Shown in pieces: positions 1-15,900 of a stretch of 64,000 nucleotides of DNA. The notes under the pieces are model-generated. The model was not told where the DNA came from, made no database searches, and saw nothing but the letters and a program-made list of their open reading frames with translations. Numbering within the stretch: position 1 is the first letter of the stretch; the number at the start of each line of letters is the position of its first letter. Location of the stretch: the NCBI GenBank assembly GCA_033675545.1, contig JAWDGP010002497.1, forward strand, positions 232,501 to 296,500, given 5' to 3'. The translations under genes and the position numbers were made by a program. Source of the stretch: Elysia crispata. Its lineage: Eukaryota; Mollusca; Gastropoda; Plakobranchidae.

Positions 1-900
1 TGAGAAGAAAACTGGACGCTGCTATTTGACTTCCCTCCAACAGTGAACGGACAGAGGTGCTTCAGGCAGAACTATCCCGTCCATCGTGAATTAAACGCAG
101 TTGAAACTGAGGCTACGGGGAAAATACGTGTCGTACGATGTACTAATAGACATAGAATAGAGGAGTAGCATAAAGAAACACGCACTCCAAGATAAAGACT
201 TTCTTAGAACTTCTTTTTTAAGGGAGAAGAGCACTTCAGTACAAAGTTTAAAATAATTCTTCCAGTCAAGGAACTCGACAAATCATTATGTTTTATAAAG
301 TCATTTCAAGATGGAGACCATAATGATTGATATGGAACATTTGAAAAAAAAAACCTATGGAAATCAAAATAACTTTCTTAAATTATTTTTAGTCAGATCA
401 AGGTGCCTTGCCCTGCCAGAGTGAAAAAGTATTCAACAAACCTTAGATTTAGACAGACACTATTTTCATTGAGCTGAAAATAAGAAAGGAATTGTTGGAC
501 AGATTTTATTGCTTTTATCATCATACCTCGTCATTATCACCAATGTAACTAGATGTATTCAAGCTAGAACATTAATTTGAGATGCCTGTATTCTTTTACT
601 ACATTTCTAGGGCATATTTATATTCTTTGTGTAATAATCAAGACTGTAGGTATGTTATGTAAGCACACATCGATAATTATAAAGTACAGTGTATTTTTGG
701 TGCACTATATTGGTGTGTGCTCAAGGAAAATTCTGGACGAGCGATTTTTTGGTGTGAACGCAGGATTACCAGGGGTGGAGGGCAGGGATGGGCGGGGGGG
801 AGTACAGAGCCACACTATTCGCTATTCGATTCAGACTGCCTTTACCTCTAAACTAAGGAGGCAAATTATACTCAGGGGAAGCTGATGCCATAGTGCTGTG
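1..900. other. Non-coding flank, no feature recognised
   Basis: Mixed-composition DNA with stops in all frames and no conserved-looking exon. The longest open frame (577-885, +) has no recognisable motif and ordinary AT-rich intergenic composition, so it is not called as a gene. Confidence 0.6.
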
Positions 901-1915
<1,015 letters not shown>

Positions 1916-2099
1916 GTACTGTTGAAAGACGAAAAAAAATTAAAAAAAGAATGCAATCTTCCTCACTAAACATAAAATCAGTACACTACCCCGTTACGGA
2001 GATGAGAGTACAAAACAGATAACTTTAGGCTATTGCCACCTTCTATCCACCAAAAATATAATTAAATATATAAATAGATAAAACAAGTAAACAAAAAGA

Positions 2100-3415
2100 A
2101 CATTAATGGCTATAAAAAATATATCTGCATGCATAAGGGAATTAGGAAGACTAAAGCTAAAAAAACTTTAATGGCTATAAACACATATTTACATGTTTGT
2201 GGGGATTGGGGACACTCAAGCTAAAGCAACGTTAACGACTATCAACAAATATTTACATACATATAGGAATTGGGGATACTCAAGCTAAATCAACGTTATT
2301 GGCTATAAACAAATATTTACATGTATGTGGACAATTGGGAGACTCAAGCTGAACCAACGTTAATGTCTATCAACAAATATTTATATGTATGTGGACAATT
2401 GGGAGACTCAAGCCAAAAGAACGTTAATGGCTATCAACAAATATTTACATGTATGTGGAAAATTGGGAGATTCAAGCCAAAACAACGTTAATGGCTATCA
2501 ACAAATATATACATGTACATGGGAATTGGGGGAGGGAGGGGGGACTCAAGCAAACAATGTTAATGTCTCTCAACAAATATTTACATGTACATGGGGATTG
2601 GGGGGACTCAAGCTAAAACAACGTTAATGGCTATCAACAAATATTTACATGTACATAGGAATTGGGGGGACTCAAACTAAAACAACGTTAATGTCTATCA
2701 ACAAATATTTACATGTACCTGGGAATTGGGGAGAGATTTGAGCTCTGTAGACACCTAGTGGGAATTGGAGAAAGACAAGCTAGCGGACGGAAAGAGACGC
2801 CTTACCCTCTCTTTTAACAGGCTAGTCCTGCCCCGCTACCGAAAATCCCTACTGTTGGAATTGGGGAGATTCAAGCTAAAACAACGTTTATGGCTTTAAA
2901 CAAGTATTTACATGCATGTGCGATTTGGGAGGACTCAAGCTAAAACAACGTTAATGGCTATCAACAAATATTTCAATGCATTTAGAAATTGGAGAGACTC
3001 AAGCTAAAACAACGTTATTGGCTATAAACAAATAGTTACATGTATGTGGAAAAATGCTAGACTTAAGCTAAAACAACGTTTATGGCTATCAACAAATATT
3101 TACATGCATGCAGGAATCGGGGAGACTCAAGCTAAAACAACGGTATTGGCTATAAACAAATATTTACATGTATGTGGAAAATTGGGAGACTCGAGCTTAA
3201 ACAACGTTAATGGCTTTAAACAAGTATTTACATGTACATGGGAATTGGGGAGACTCAAGCTAAAACAACGTTAATGGCTTTAAACAAGCATTTGCATGCA
3301 TCTGCGAATTGGAAGGGACTCAAGCTAAAACAACGTTAATGGCTATCAACAAATATTTACATGCATGTAGGAATTGGGAAAACTCAAGCTAAAACAATGG
3401 TATTGGCTATAAACA
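2100..3415. repeat. ~64 bp minisatellite, about 19 copies
   Basis: A diverged tandem array. Each unit carries, in order, an AACGTTAATGGCTAT-like segment, CAACAAATATTTACATG, a variable GTATGTGG/TACATGGG segment, AATTGGGGAGACTCAAGC and TAAAAC. The period is close to 64 bp, so the frame shifts from copy to copy. The two short open frames at 2385-2627 and 3044-3274 are repeat-derived. The array is broken near 2745-2855 by about 110 bp of unrelated sequence. Copies differ by substitutions and small indels, which suggests an old array. Confidence 0.92.
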
Positions 3416-3643
3416 AACCATGTTTGAGTTATAGTGGTCTATTTCTTTAAACTTCTGTGCAGAAGTACAGAAAATTTTGCTCTCAAAACGCACATATTAT
3501 TCAGCCTACAGGCCCAAACAACAAAAATATCTACCTGCCCTAACTGCCAAATGGTTAAATGAAATATCAGTCTCACTTACACCGCAAAAGTTTGTCCAAG
3601 TCTTAAAAGACTCCGGAGGCAGTGATCATTCCTAGTCGTTGTT
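3416..3643. other. Non-coding spacer
   Basis: Unique sequence between the 64 bp array and the 126 bp duplication. No gene signal seen. Confidence 0.5.
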
Positions 3644-3893
3644 AGGTCTCTATATTGAGGGTGGAGTGTAGGGTGAAAGAAGAGGGAAGAGATTGGCCAT
3701 GTGGTAGAAAACACTTGAATCGCCACCGATCGCAGCCTTTCCATCTAAGTACCTACAGACGGTTCTGTAAGGTCTCTATATTGAGGGTGGAGTGTAGGGT
3801 GGAATAAGAGGGAAGAGATTGGCCATGTGGTAGAAAACACTTGAATCGCCACCGATCGCAGCCTTTCCATCTAAGTAGCTACAGACGGTTCTG
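3644..3893. repeat. 126 bp tandem duplication
   Basis: Two nearly identical copies start with AGGTCTCTATATTGAGG at 3644 and 3770 and end near CTACAGACGGTTCTG. Differences are few (for example GAAAGAAG versus GAATAAG, and one base in the ACCTACAG/AGCTACAG segment), so the duplication looks recent. Confidence 0.93.
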
Positions 3894-4129
3894 GTCGCAG
3901 CAGAGAGGTCTAGCCTCTCTGGTCATGGAACAATCACATCCACTGTCCCCACGTGTCATTGACTTCAGCACCAATCTGGTAACACTAAACCGACAAACTT
4001 CCCTAAATTGTAATTTGTTCTTCGCATCTCATGTGCTCTGGATCTCTTCATTTTAGTTCGAAGACGGAAAACTGCAACCTTTTCAGTGTATTACTATCAT
4101 TGATCACGGTCGGTGGGTCTTCGTCCCTG

Positions 4130-5915
<1,786 letters not shown>

Positions 5916-5950
5916 TTATTATTATTAATCATATATTGTCATTGCCATTA

Positions 5951-5999
<49 letters not shown>

Positions 6000-6000
6000 G
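5916..6000. repeat. (TTA)n microsatellite
   Basis: ATT/TTA triplets, with a 23 bp segment (CATATATTGTCATTGCCATTA) occurring twice just before the pure array at about 5950-5999. Confidence 0.93.
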
Positions 6001-6914
6001 TGTGCAAACAAGGTCAAACGTAGAGTCTCGCGCTATGAAACCGACAGCTGGGTAGATTCAAGTTTGAAGGATAACTCTGAAAACAGGAAAGACGAATCAG
6101 CTTTTCTCTCATTGGTCACTCTGCTACCATGGCGTAGAGTTTGAAAGACGCAAAGAAGGTGAAACTTTTCAAGGAATTCAAGAAAATGACTTTAGAAATA
6201 ATGATTTTAGATGAATTAGATCGTTAATTTTTTTAGTTCATTTCTCAGAAGTGTATTATACGGGAACTGGATAAGTCGCATCTAGATCTAATCTAAATCT
6301 GCGGTAACAAACAACCAAACCTATGTAAGTTATAGATCTAGAATGATAAATCTATATTCTATATGGACTGGAAATTTAGATGAGATTCAAGATACCAAAG
6401 TATTAAGATCTTTTAGTTTAGATAGCTTTTACATTTAGCAGCATCTATCTAGATCTAGGTCTTTACACTCTCTCCTTCAAGCTAGTGAAAGTATCTTTTG
6501 TGACCCTGGTTCATCTGGAAACTTAGGCCTATGTTACAATTGATCCCTAGGCCTAGAGTGAGCTACAAGAAATCAAATCTATCTGTTTTGGACATAGATC
6601 TAACCCTTTTTGGCGAAATAAAGAGCTTCAGCACTCGTTAAGGGTTGGGGTCCCATTTGTTTGTTTACACGGCAGCCATCATGGGTCGAGCTCAAGTTCT
6701 ATAAATCAATCATGTCGATGCCAAAGTAGATTTGGAACATTTCTAGATATAGATCTAGATCTAGATCAAGTTTAGATCGGGTGCATTTTCATTATTATTA
6801 TTATCGTAAACAAACAGGACCACAACCCTTAAAACGAGTGCAACCCTGAAAAAGTGCCAGAGCTTCTAGATCTAGATCTAGTTCCAATATTCTATACAAT
6901 CCCAAATTGTCACA
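6001..6914 (+). promoter_or_regulatory. Putative 5' region of the EMI-family gene
   Basis: This stretch precedes the predicted first coding exon at 6915. It carries many GATCTAGATCT-type palindromic motifs (around 6270-6300, 6345-6360, 6450-6460, 6750-6770, 6868-6880), an imperfect inverted repeat (6621-6865) and a possible short upstream frame (6681-6704: ATG, six codons, stop). No convincing TATA box was identified, so the transcription start is unknown. The regulatory role is inferred from position only. Confidence 0.35.
6621..6865. repeat. Imperfect inverted repeat, ~50 bp arms
   Basis: The arm at 6621-6668 contains GCACTCGTTAAGGGTTGGGG followed by TTTGTTTGTTTAC. The arm at 6806-6865 starts GTAAACAAACAGGACC and continues ACAACCCTTAAAACGAGTGC, which is the reverse complement with small indels. 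The loop is about 137 bp and holds TCTAGATC motifs. It could be a degenerate MITE or a fold-back element. Confidence 0.75.
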
Positions 6915-7798
6915 ATGGCAGTTCGCTCCATCAAACTTAGCCGGACTGCACATTTTTATTCAATTGTAAGTAAATTTAGTTTATGACGACTGAAATGTTT
7001 TCAACTCTGGCTAGTTCAGGATTTTGTTCGTTGTTGTTTAGATTAGCAGGTAGCTTTTATTGGTAATTTGCAGATATCGGCCTAACTTGCATTAGGTGTC
7101 ACAATTGAATGTTTCTCGACGAATTTGAAACTTGTAGTTTTACAGGGTTTTAGAGCAAAACAAAAATGCTTATATAGCTATATCTTGAAAAGTATTTATT
7201 TGCAAAGAATATTCGTGTTCAGCATATCAAATTCATTAAGAAAGTACAATTGTAAAGTGAGTTGGGCAGATAACTGCAATAAGACCGCTGAACTTTTTTA
7301 TCTCTATTCACAGTTGCGGTTAGAACTACCGGTAAATAGAAGAGAATATACGTACAGAATCTGTGACGAAACAGATTTAGAACAGTACTCTAACACTTGT
7401 AACACGAACCAATAACCTCATACCCCATCAGTTGCTAGAGTGAAAGAAACTTTTGGAAGGACTTTGGCATGGATATGTAGTGTCTCTATCATAAACAGGG
7501 CTTGGTTTGATGTATGATAATTGATAATCGTGTATGAAGGTATAATCTGAGAATAGACAGGAATGACTCCATGGTCCCAAATAAGAAATTTCTATCAAAC
7601 TGATCCAATGATTATCATCTCTGATGATCCACTCTTTCTTGGTGAAAAAATTGGCCTGTTCAACTATCTGCACATTAGTGTGGAATTCTTGTATTTTTTT
7701 TCTAGCTACCATGTCCCCTCTTGCAGTTGCAACATCTCTGATCATTGGTTATAAACCTTCAGTAAGTTACAAATGTTAAGTCTATTTCTCTCTGTCTG

Positions 7799-7880
<82 letters not shown>

Positions 7881-10800
7881 ACCTCCTTGAGTATCTCTTT
7901 CTCATAATTTTATCTGACTCTCATTGCATATAAAAAAGACTCTGAAAGAGACCTAAGAAGCTTTAAACAATTCTTCGTTTTTTCTGTTTCTATCTGTCTA
8001 TCCACTTTCAGTTTCTCCTACAGCTCGTATCAGAATTTAGCTCTTCCTTTTAAAATGATACACATAACTCTAATTTCAAGCACTGTGTAAGCTTTTAAAT
8101 TAAATTAGGATTTCGTCTTTTTTTTGAATCTGCAGGATTATATCAGCATGATTGAAACAGAACCTGAGAGCCTTGGAAAGATGGAGAAAACAGTTTCCAA
8201 AACAGAAGCCTGTGGCCCTACCCTTGAGGCAAAGACAGAGCTTTGTCTGTCTAAAGAAGAAACCTTAGGATGTGATTTTTCAGATTTCAAAACCCCACTG
8301 CATCCCACCTCTGGCCATAAATCTCGATTGGCCTGGGCACAAAACTCGTGTGACAGTGGTTTCAATTCTGTACAGTCAGGGGCTTTTTCTGACAGGTCCT
8401 CGTCTGTAGGCTCCAGTGTCCGTTCATCCCCAGAGCCAAGTACCTCGTTGAGTGGACGTAGGGTGACTCTTGGTACCTGTGAATTCTCACCAGTGACAAG
8501 AGAGTCTTTTCCAATCATCCGAAGCAGGAAACTTGACTTCCACTCCAAAGACCTCTTCACTGACTCTTCCAATCTTCACTTTGTTGACGAGGAGCTAAAA
8601 AATCAAGAGAGTTACAGTGAGGATTCTGGGACACAAGAAAAAAGAGAATGTGTTGATGATGGTTTTGTAGAGGAGCTAAACAATTCTCTTTCACCTGTTT
8701 CTCCTGGTTTATTCTGTTTTCAAAATGACACTGTTCCTCGACAAAGACAGAGAATAAACGATATAGATCTAGAAGTAAGCTTGCAGGATATGTCACTAGA
8801 AGAATCTACATCATCATCATCATCTTTATCATCACGGTCAGGCTCAGGGTCAAACAGTCCCTTTCATCATACAGAAATTAAAAAGGATATATGTCAGAAA
8901 AAAGAGGAACCAGTTCCTTCAATATCATGCTCATCCAGTGAAACCAATGAAGTCCCAACTCACATTCTTAATTGGATTGCCTGCGTATCAAAAATACCAA
9001 ATTGTAATGAACAAAACATTCCTTCTCTATCTTTCTGCAAAACAAATTTTATGACCACATTGCATTTGACTGAAGCACATGATACAAGCACAGACTCAGC
9101 ACATTCTGTCCTTTCTTCGCCTTCCCATCCACCACTCAATCAAACAAGTTCCAAATCAGTTATCAAACCACCTTCCCACACATGTTTCCAACCTCAATTC
9201 TTTCCATCTGAGTCGTCTTTAATCAAAAGTTTGAGTGAAGTTTGTCCTTCAAGTTTACAGGCAGGAGCACATCTCTGCAAAAGTCCCTGCAAGCGCACAG
9301 GTGGAAATGAATTAGATGTTGACCATATTCACAGTCCAACAAAATCAAGAAAAATGGAGAGTTGCCAGGAACAAAGTTCTATATCATGTGCAGCTCGCAA
9401 AATTTTTCATGGTGATTTACCAGCAAACTATGCCTCTGGACCAAATATTGACAGATTGCAGTCAATGTTGCTGTCCAGCTTGGATCACCCAAAACGTACC
9501 AGTATCACATTTGGCCACAAACCTTCATTAGGTAGATGTCCTGGAAAGGTCCATCAAGAAACAAACAGATATGCTGAACCTTGTAGCCCAGGTACACCAG
9601 CTTGCAATTTATCTAAAAGATTACAAAAGGTTCTGCAAATGTCATTGCCTTCAGAGCCTTCAAGACTGATTGGACGAAACATAGGGGTGGTAAAGTTTGA
9701 CATTATTGAGGCTCTCCACAAGAATTTCAACTTATGTGTAGCAAAAATCCTGAGCTTTTTGCCACCTGCAGATTTGATACGGTTAGTATTTTTCTATTTT
9801 AAAAATTTTCATACACACAGTTCATATTTTGGATCTCTCAAATGCGGTTTCCATACATGTATATTTTTTATACCTGACTTAAGACTATGACAGCAACATT
9901 GTTTTAGTACAACCATCTTTTAAGACATATTTATTCTTTTTACAGCAGGTTTCTAGTATGATTGTTGAACTCAGCTGCAAAGAAATTAAATGAAAAGGTG
10001 TGCTCAAAATGGTTCAGCGTCCAACTTAAATAAATTTACTAGAATAACTTAAAAGCTCTCTAAAACCAGAACAGTTGTACAGAAGCCTTTCATAATTCTT
10101 ATACTTAACACAGTTCACAATTAATTTAAGAATAATTGGAATTGAAGTCCTTTTCTTTTCTTTTTTTTCCTCATTTTCATCTGCATCATAGCTGTTTAAG
10201 CCATTGCTCTTCAATTGGACCATATATTAAGACTTTGAATGGAAAGTGTAAACAAAAATTAAGGATATATATATTTTTTTATAGCGTTGAAGGAAAAAAA
10301 ATTTACACACCTAAATTTCTTAATAAATGTAAAATATAACATCACAGTTCATGATTTTGATTTAAAGCTTTCAATAATTGTGAAAAATATAATTACATGT
10401 ATGTAAATAACTAAGGTAAATTGTAAATTTTAATCTCCTATTTGTAAACCTCTCATTTTAAGATGCTTAACACTATCAACTTTTCTTAAATGCTGAATGC
10501 ATTATATAAAAAAGATTTGTTATTTATCTTTAACTGTAAGTCACAAATTTATACAAAATCATTTGAAATGATCTAAATTTAGTTTTTAGTTTGACAGAAC
10601 AGGGCTTTTCCCAGTGGTAAGCAAAACAGGCAACAGGGACCTCTGAGACTCAGAGGCTCATAAATCTTAAAACCCTAGCTTGAGATTTGACAGGCTAGAG
10701 TTCCAACAAAGAAACACTATTTTGTGCAGTTTAAACTGTCATGCTGTTGTCTAATTAGAGATGAATCAAATGCATGGTACAAAAATCTAGTAGACACTTC

Positions 10801-12985
10801 CAAGTTAATCAAACCATATGATCTGCAGTGTGCGCCTGGTGAGCAAGGCATGGGGGCAGGCTCTAGAGTCAGACACACCCTCCTTCAACAGATACAAGCA
10901 TCATATATTGGATTTCAAGGCCAAGAAACGGACAATGCTCGCACACTTAGGCAAGGTATGTTGCACACTTAGGCTCATTTTATTTCTTTGTCAGAACAAC
11001 GATAAAAATTTTTAGTCTCATAAGGCAATGTATTGAGTGTATAGCAGAACAATATTACAAGTGAAGTGTCTTTAGAGCATATTTTGTTTTTATTTTTTTC
11101 TTATGCATCCAATGGGTGGAACCTGTTTTTTTTTACCCTTGAATTTTTTTTGGTTTAGACAATCTGAAAGAAATGAAATTTTGGAATTTTTTTTAAAATC
11201 TTCAGTGTCTGGTATAAAAGTAATGTTAGAGAAGCTCAAAATGTTCTTTATGATGTATGAGCATGTGATTTCTAAACGCAAAATTCTCTTTTTTGGATTC
11301 AGCTTTATTCATATTCTTTAAAATGAATTTCTGCATACTTTTACTATGTTCACTGGCACATCAGTTTTGCAATTTGATAGCAAGTCTCGCAAAAAAAAAA
11401 AATAAAAAAAACTTGATTTCATTCTAAAATACCATCTTTTTTCATCCATTTTGAATTTTCAATTCTTTGTTTAATTTAATTTCAGGAAAATACTGTGGAA
11501 AAGGTCATTGATAAACCCAGACCCAAGGCAATGACAGAGTCCAGGGGCTGTTTCTCAAGTTTGCAGGTTCAAGCAAGTCCACAAGCTGTGCAACCGCTCC
11601 CACCAAATGTACCGGTACTTACATTTTATAAATTCTTAGATTTTGAAGACTTTGGAGCAAATGAGTTTTGCCTCTTTTTAAAGGTTCAAGTGATTTATAT
11701 AAATTACTTTTCATGATCAAGTTTTGCTTTTAATTTAAATTGATCCATTGAGAATATATGGCTGCAGAAAGCAATGTCTATAGATAGCTTGAAACATGAT
11801 GAGAAATTGACAAGATTTTCTTTAAAGTTTGGCATGGGTTAAAACCTGAAATCAAGACTTACATGTTTTAACCCTTTTCCCCCTCTCTCTCTAATTCTTT
11901 CCAATTCTCAGACATTATTGAGAGTATCTACACTGTGTGTGTGATGCAATTGAAACTTTTATCAAATTACTTATGAAAAGTCACAAATTCACAAATAGTT
12001 CCTACGTCTTTACCAATCAGTTTTTTTTTTTTTTTGGAAAGGGGAGGGGGGAGATACTCGCAATTGGCTTTGTGCCTAGCCCCCTTGTAATTCAGCACTT
12101 ATTTTTTATACATTAAAGTTTTTCCTCTTACCTGGATAATTAAAACTGATTATCAGCAATCGTCTCCAAAACTAGCTACCTTTGACTGCAGCTGTTACTG
12201 AATTCAGGACTGGCAGTGTTAAACTATTAAAAATACATATGTACTTTACAAAATGTTCATTAGAAATTACTTGCAATGCATTGTAGCCATTGAAGATAAA
12301 AAATGATGGTGAAACATCTAGCCAAGTAATGAAGGCAAAAGATTATAAGTGAAGCAACCTTATGCCAATTTAACTGCATCATGCAAAGAGTCTTGAGTTT
12401 TTCTCATTGTCATTTGTCTTGCACAAAGTTGCAGTCACATTAAGATTTGTCAAAAGTTACTTTTCCACATTCAAAAGTGGTGATATTTTAAAAAATAAAA
12501 ATTTTTTTTGAAAAATTCTTAGCCCTTTTTGCAAATTTTGAATTTTGAGCATCCTAATCATCAAATTTAAAGTCAAACATTTGTACACCAAGACTAGTTG
12601 TATCATTTGATTTTTCAAGATCAAGAAATTTTTATTTTAAGCAGGCCAGATGATTGTGATAAAAGTGAGAAAGTTTCAGTTAATTTTAAAACCTTTTCTC
12701 TCTCTCTCTCTTACCTCAATGCAGCCCAAGTCAGATGCCCATTCAGGTGTACAATGGGGTGATGAATTGAGGCGCTGCCCCTCTTGCCAACATTCTGCAT
12801 TGGTTCGGCCTCACCAGGGACGAGCTGTCTGTAGAAACTCAACCTGTGGTTTTGACTTTTGCACTCAGTGCTTTGCAGCCTACCATCACCCTAAACCATG
12901 CAAGCCTCTTGGTTGGAAATGCTCTGTGTCCAAGAAGGATGTTGCAGGGAGTCTCAAAAGCAAGAAAAGTCTAAAGCGGTTGTAG
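6915..12985 (+). CDS. FBXO43: F-box only protein 43/5-like (EMI-family APC/C inhibitor), 5 coding exons
   Basis: Inhibitor of the anaphase-promoting complex (Emi1/Emi2/Rca1 family), a nuclear/cytoplasmic cell-cycle and meiotic regulator. Coding exons read as 6915-6965, 8136-9781, 10829-10955, 11486-11614 and 12725-12985, all with GT-AG borders and matching phases; about 737 aa. Exon 1 (17 codons, CACAATGG context, donor ATT/GTAAGT) is inferred; without it translation could start at ATG 8148. Seen in order: DSGFNS (8352-8369), a beta-TrCP-type degron; LIGRNIGVVKFDI then an F-box, LPPADLIR, continuing across the intron as VRLVSKAW; a zinc-binding region CPSC...VC...CGFDFCTQC...HH...C in the last exon; and a terminal KKSLKRL resembling the family's APC/C-binding LRRL tail. 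Length is nearer vertebrate FBXO43 (about 700 aa) than FBXO5 (about 450), but an invertebrate gene may be co-orthologous to both. The exon 4 donor could also be 6 bases earlier. Confidence 0.92.
7787..7878. repeat. (TC)n in intron 1 of the EMI-family gene
   Basis: TCTG units followed by about 70 bp of pure TC, inside the inferred first intron (6966-8135). It lies about 260 bp before the acceptor of the large exon. Confidence 0.95.
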
Positions 12986-15900
12986 CATTTTTCCTAACTG
13001 TACCTCACTTTTTGTTTTTAATCAGCTAACTGTGATTGAATGTCTTGTTGTATTATTACCTCAGAGAGTGAAATTACTGCTCAAAGACCATCAGCCATCT
13101 ACATGTATTTAGCAAGCTGGTTTTGAAACAAAAAGATATCAAAATTGCTCTAAAAAAGCAATTTTGTTATAAGTGGATGTGAAGACTTGCCATTAAACGT
13201 ATTTCAGCTTTTGTAGTTTACATATCTGATTTATGCGCACCATCACTACCTCCTGCAAAAGACTCATCTTTCCGATTTTCAAATATTGGATCTGAGGCAT
13301 ACCAAATGTGGAAAAAAAAAAAAACTTTGTAAATGATCAACTTATATATTTCTTTTGTTGTGATTGCATATATTATGAAGATGTGCTGTACAGCTTAAAT
13401 TTCAAATACAGGTCAAATGAGAGGAGAGACACTGTTAAATTAAGTATTTCTTTAACACTTTTGATGGACACAGGCTGGGAATCAATCTCACTTTCTTTTA
13501 TGATTTTGTAGCATTTTATTATCTTAACAGGCAGCATTGGATTTTTAACCTTGATTTTTTATGTGCATAGGATGTTTTTTTTTTTAATTAAATTTAAGTA
13601 GCTGTAAAGTTGAAATATTAAAAAAAAAGATTTATGTTCATTTCTTGTGTGCAATACCAGAAGTCTTGTTGTCCTATCAGTATTACACCACACTTTTTGA
13701 AGTATTGGAAGTTGATTTGGCCAGAATAGAGCATGGCAATATATTTTTTTTCCTTTATTATTATGATATTAAGTTATGTGGAGGTCATTAAGACATATGA
13801 ATAAGTATTTAGTTCCTTAGGAGAAGATTAGGTTTATTTAATGCAATTTCCCCAGTGATTGTAAAAAGTATGTGTTACAGCTTTCATAAACATGTCTCTC
13901 TCTTGAAAAGACATGTTGTTTGAGAATTCTTCATTTTTTTGGCCTTCCTCTGTCTTCTTCATTGCTTTTCAGCTGGATGGACAGGATTATAAGATGTAAG
14001 ATTGTCAATTTTTTTTTTTTTTTGGCATCCCGCAGATTTGTACGATAAATTATTAGTGTGAAGGAATTAAGTACCTTTGTCTATCTTGTCTCTCAAAAAA
14101 TGCAATTGGGCCTCATCATTTCAAGATTTCTTTTTGTGTAAACAAGTACAGTGTCAAGAACCAAAGTCTGATTATTAGAATTTTTCATAAACTTGATTTT
14201 GCAAGAGGATGGGCTATTTTTTTTCTTTTTGGCTTTTTTAGAATCGGATGCATTTTTCATAATCTTTCGGTTCGATTCTCTTTATTCGAAGTCGATACCC
14301 TCCCATAAGGCATTACCAAAGTACTACATCTATCTCTCAAGCAGGAAGCAATGCTAATTACTGCCCGCAAAGGCTAATCAATGTACTAACAAAATGAGGG
14401 AGTTGATTCACTAACAATGGGATGCCAGTGGTAACACTGATACTGGTAGCCACAGGGGAAGGGGAGAGTTGCTCGTTGCAGGCAAAGTACACACTCAGTC
14501 AATGATTCATGGATTCATTTATGCCTTTTTTTTTTATTCGAGTCCTCTTAATTCAAAGTTTTAACTCCCATAATATTCGAATTATGAGGTTGCTACTGTT
14601 GTGCTTTGAAAAAAAAAAAAATTTTTTTTGTGCTTTTTGTGTTTTACAATCTCTAAAAGTCTTGCATGCATTCGTCTCAAAAATGTTATTGCTTCCTAGA
14701 ACTGCAGTGGGAAAAAAGGCAATATAATTTACTGAATTTTTTGTTTGTCTTCTTACAAATCATTAATCTCTGCAGTTTTCATGTTTAGAATTGTGCAAGA
14801 AAAAACATAACCCAAAACAAACTACAGCAACAATAAGAAAACTACCAAAAATGTTAGATCTATGTCTGTTTATAGATGTTTCTGAACCTCTGCTACTTGA
14901 TGACACTAGAAGTGGTTTAACAATAGATTCTTCTTTTAATCTGTGATATATGTATTTAATGACTAAATATGTGTTTTCCATCATTCATATCATGGTCTTG
15001 CAGAAACACCTAGTTATAATTGCTTTTCTGGATTGTTGTATAACTTCTGGATTTCATTCATCAGAGGCGACCATGACATGTATTATTATTTGTCACTATC
15101 ATTAAAATGTTAAGTTTCTGTACAAAATCTTTCACCCTCAAGACAGTCTCTCATCTCTGACTTTCTCTCTCATGTACTTGTGTTAATGTTAAAAACTATG
15201 TTTTGTTTCCTTCTTTTATCCTTTTCTTTTTTCCAACCTGTGCTATGAGGGTTTACAGCATGAAAAGAAGCCAGTAAAAACTGTGACTTTGAGTGCAATC
15301 TTCTCACAATGCTTTCTGCAATTTCAAAGGGACCAAAAAAAGACTAATATATTATCTATAATAATTACCCAAATCATTTGCCACTCAGTTATTTTGAGCA
15401 TTATTGTTGTTGTTATTATTATTACTTCTATCATTCATCACTATTATCTTAAGTTTTCTATTGCTGTTTATCATACATATTCTGTTGGGAGCATGTGCGC
15501 ATCTCCTCAGATATTTCATGCCAAAAAATGTGAATTGTCATTTTTTCTTCACTCATTGACTTTTGTGAGAGAGAAGTCATTTTGTAGCTATTTTGTATTA
15601 CAACTATATGAAACAGAATTGTTCAGAACAGATAATTTAATTTTTCATTTCCACCTGATTCAAACTGCATGGAAGTGGTCAGGTAAAGCAATGCGTCAGA
15701 ACAAAAACAAAAGATTTATAACATTTTTAATTAATACATATTTATAATTGAGGATCAGAGTGATTCATTCCCTCCAAATCATTAAATATTTAATACTTAT
15801 GGCATATATTAACGGGCCATAAAACAAACCTTAAAAACTTTAATTTCATGGTCACCAATTAGCCAATTTTTGTTTAAGCTTCCATTTCCCAATATCATGA

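Noticed and set aside
2385-3274. Frames encoding a repeated KYLHVCGKLGDS-like peptide
   Set aside because: The unit is about 64 bp, so the frame does not persist between copies. There is no start, splice or promoter context.
14763-14984. - strand frame with a hydrophobic segment (FLIVAVVCFGLCFFL)
   Set aside because: AT-rich DNA often gives such segments; no family recognised and no splice context.
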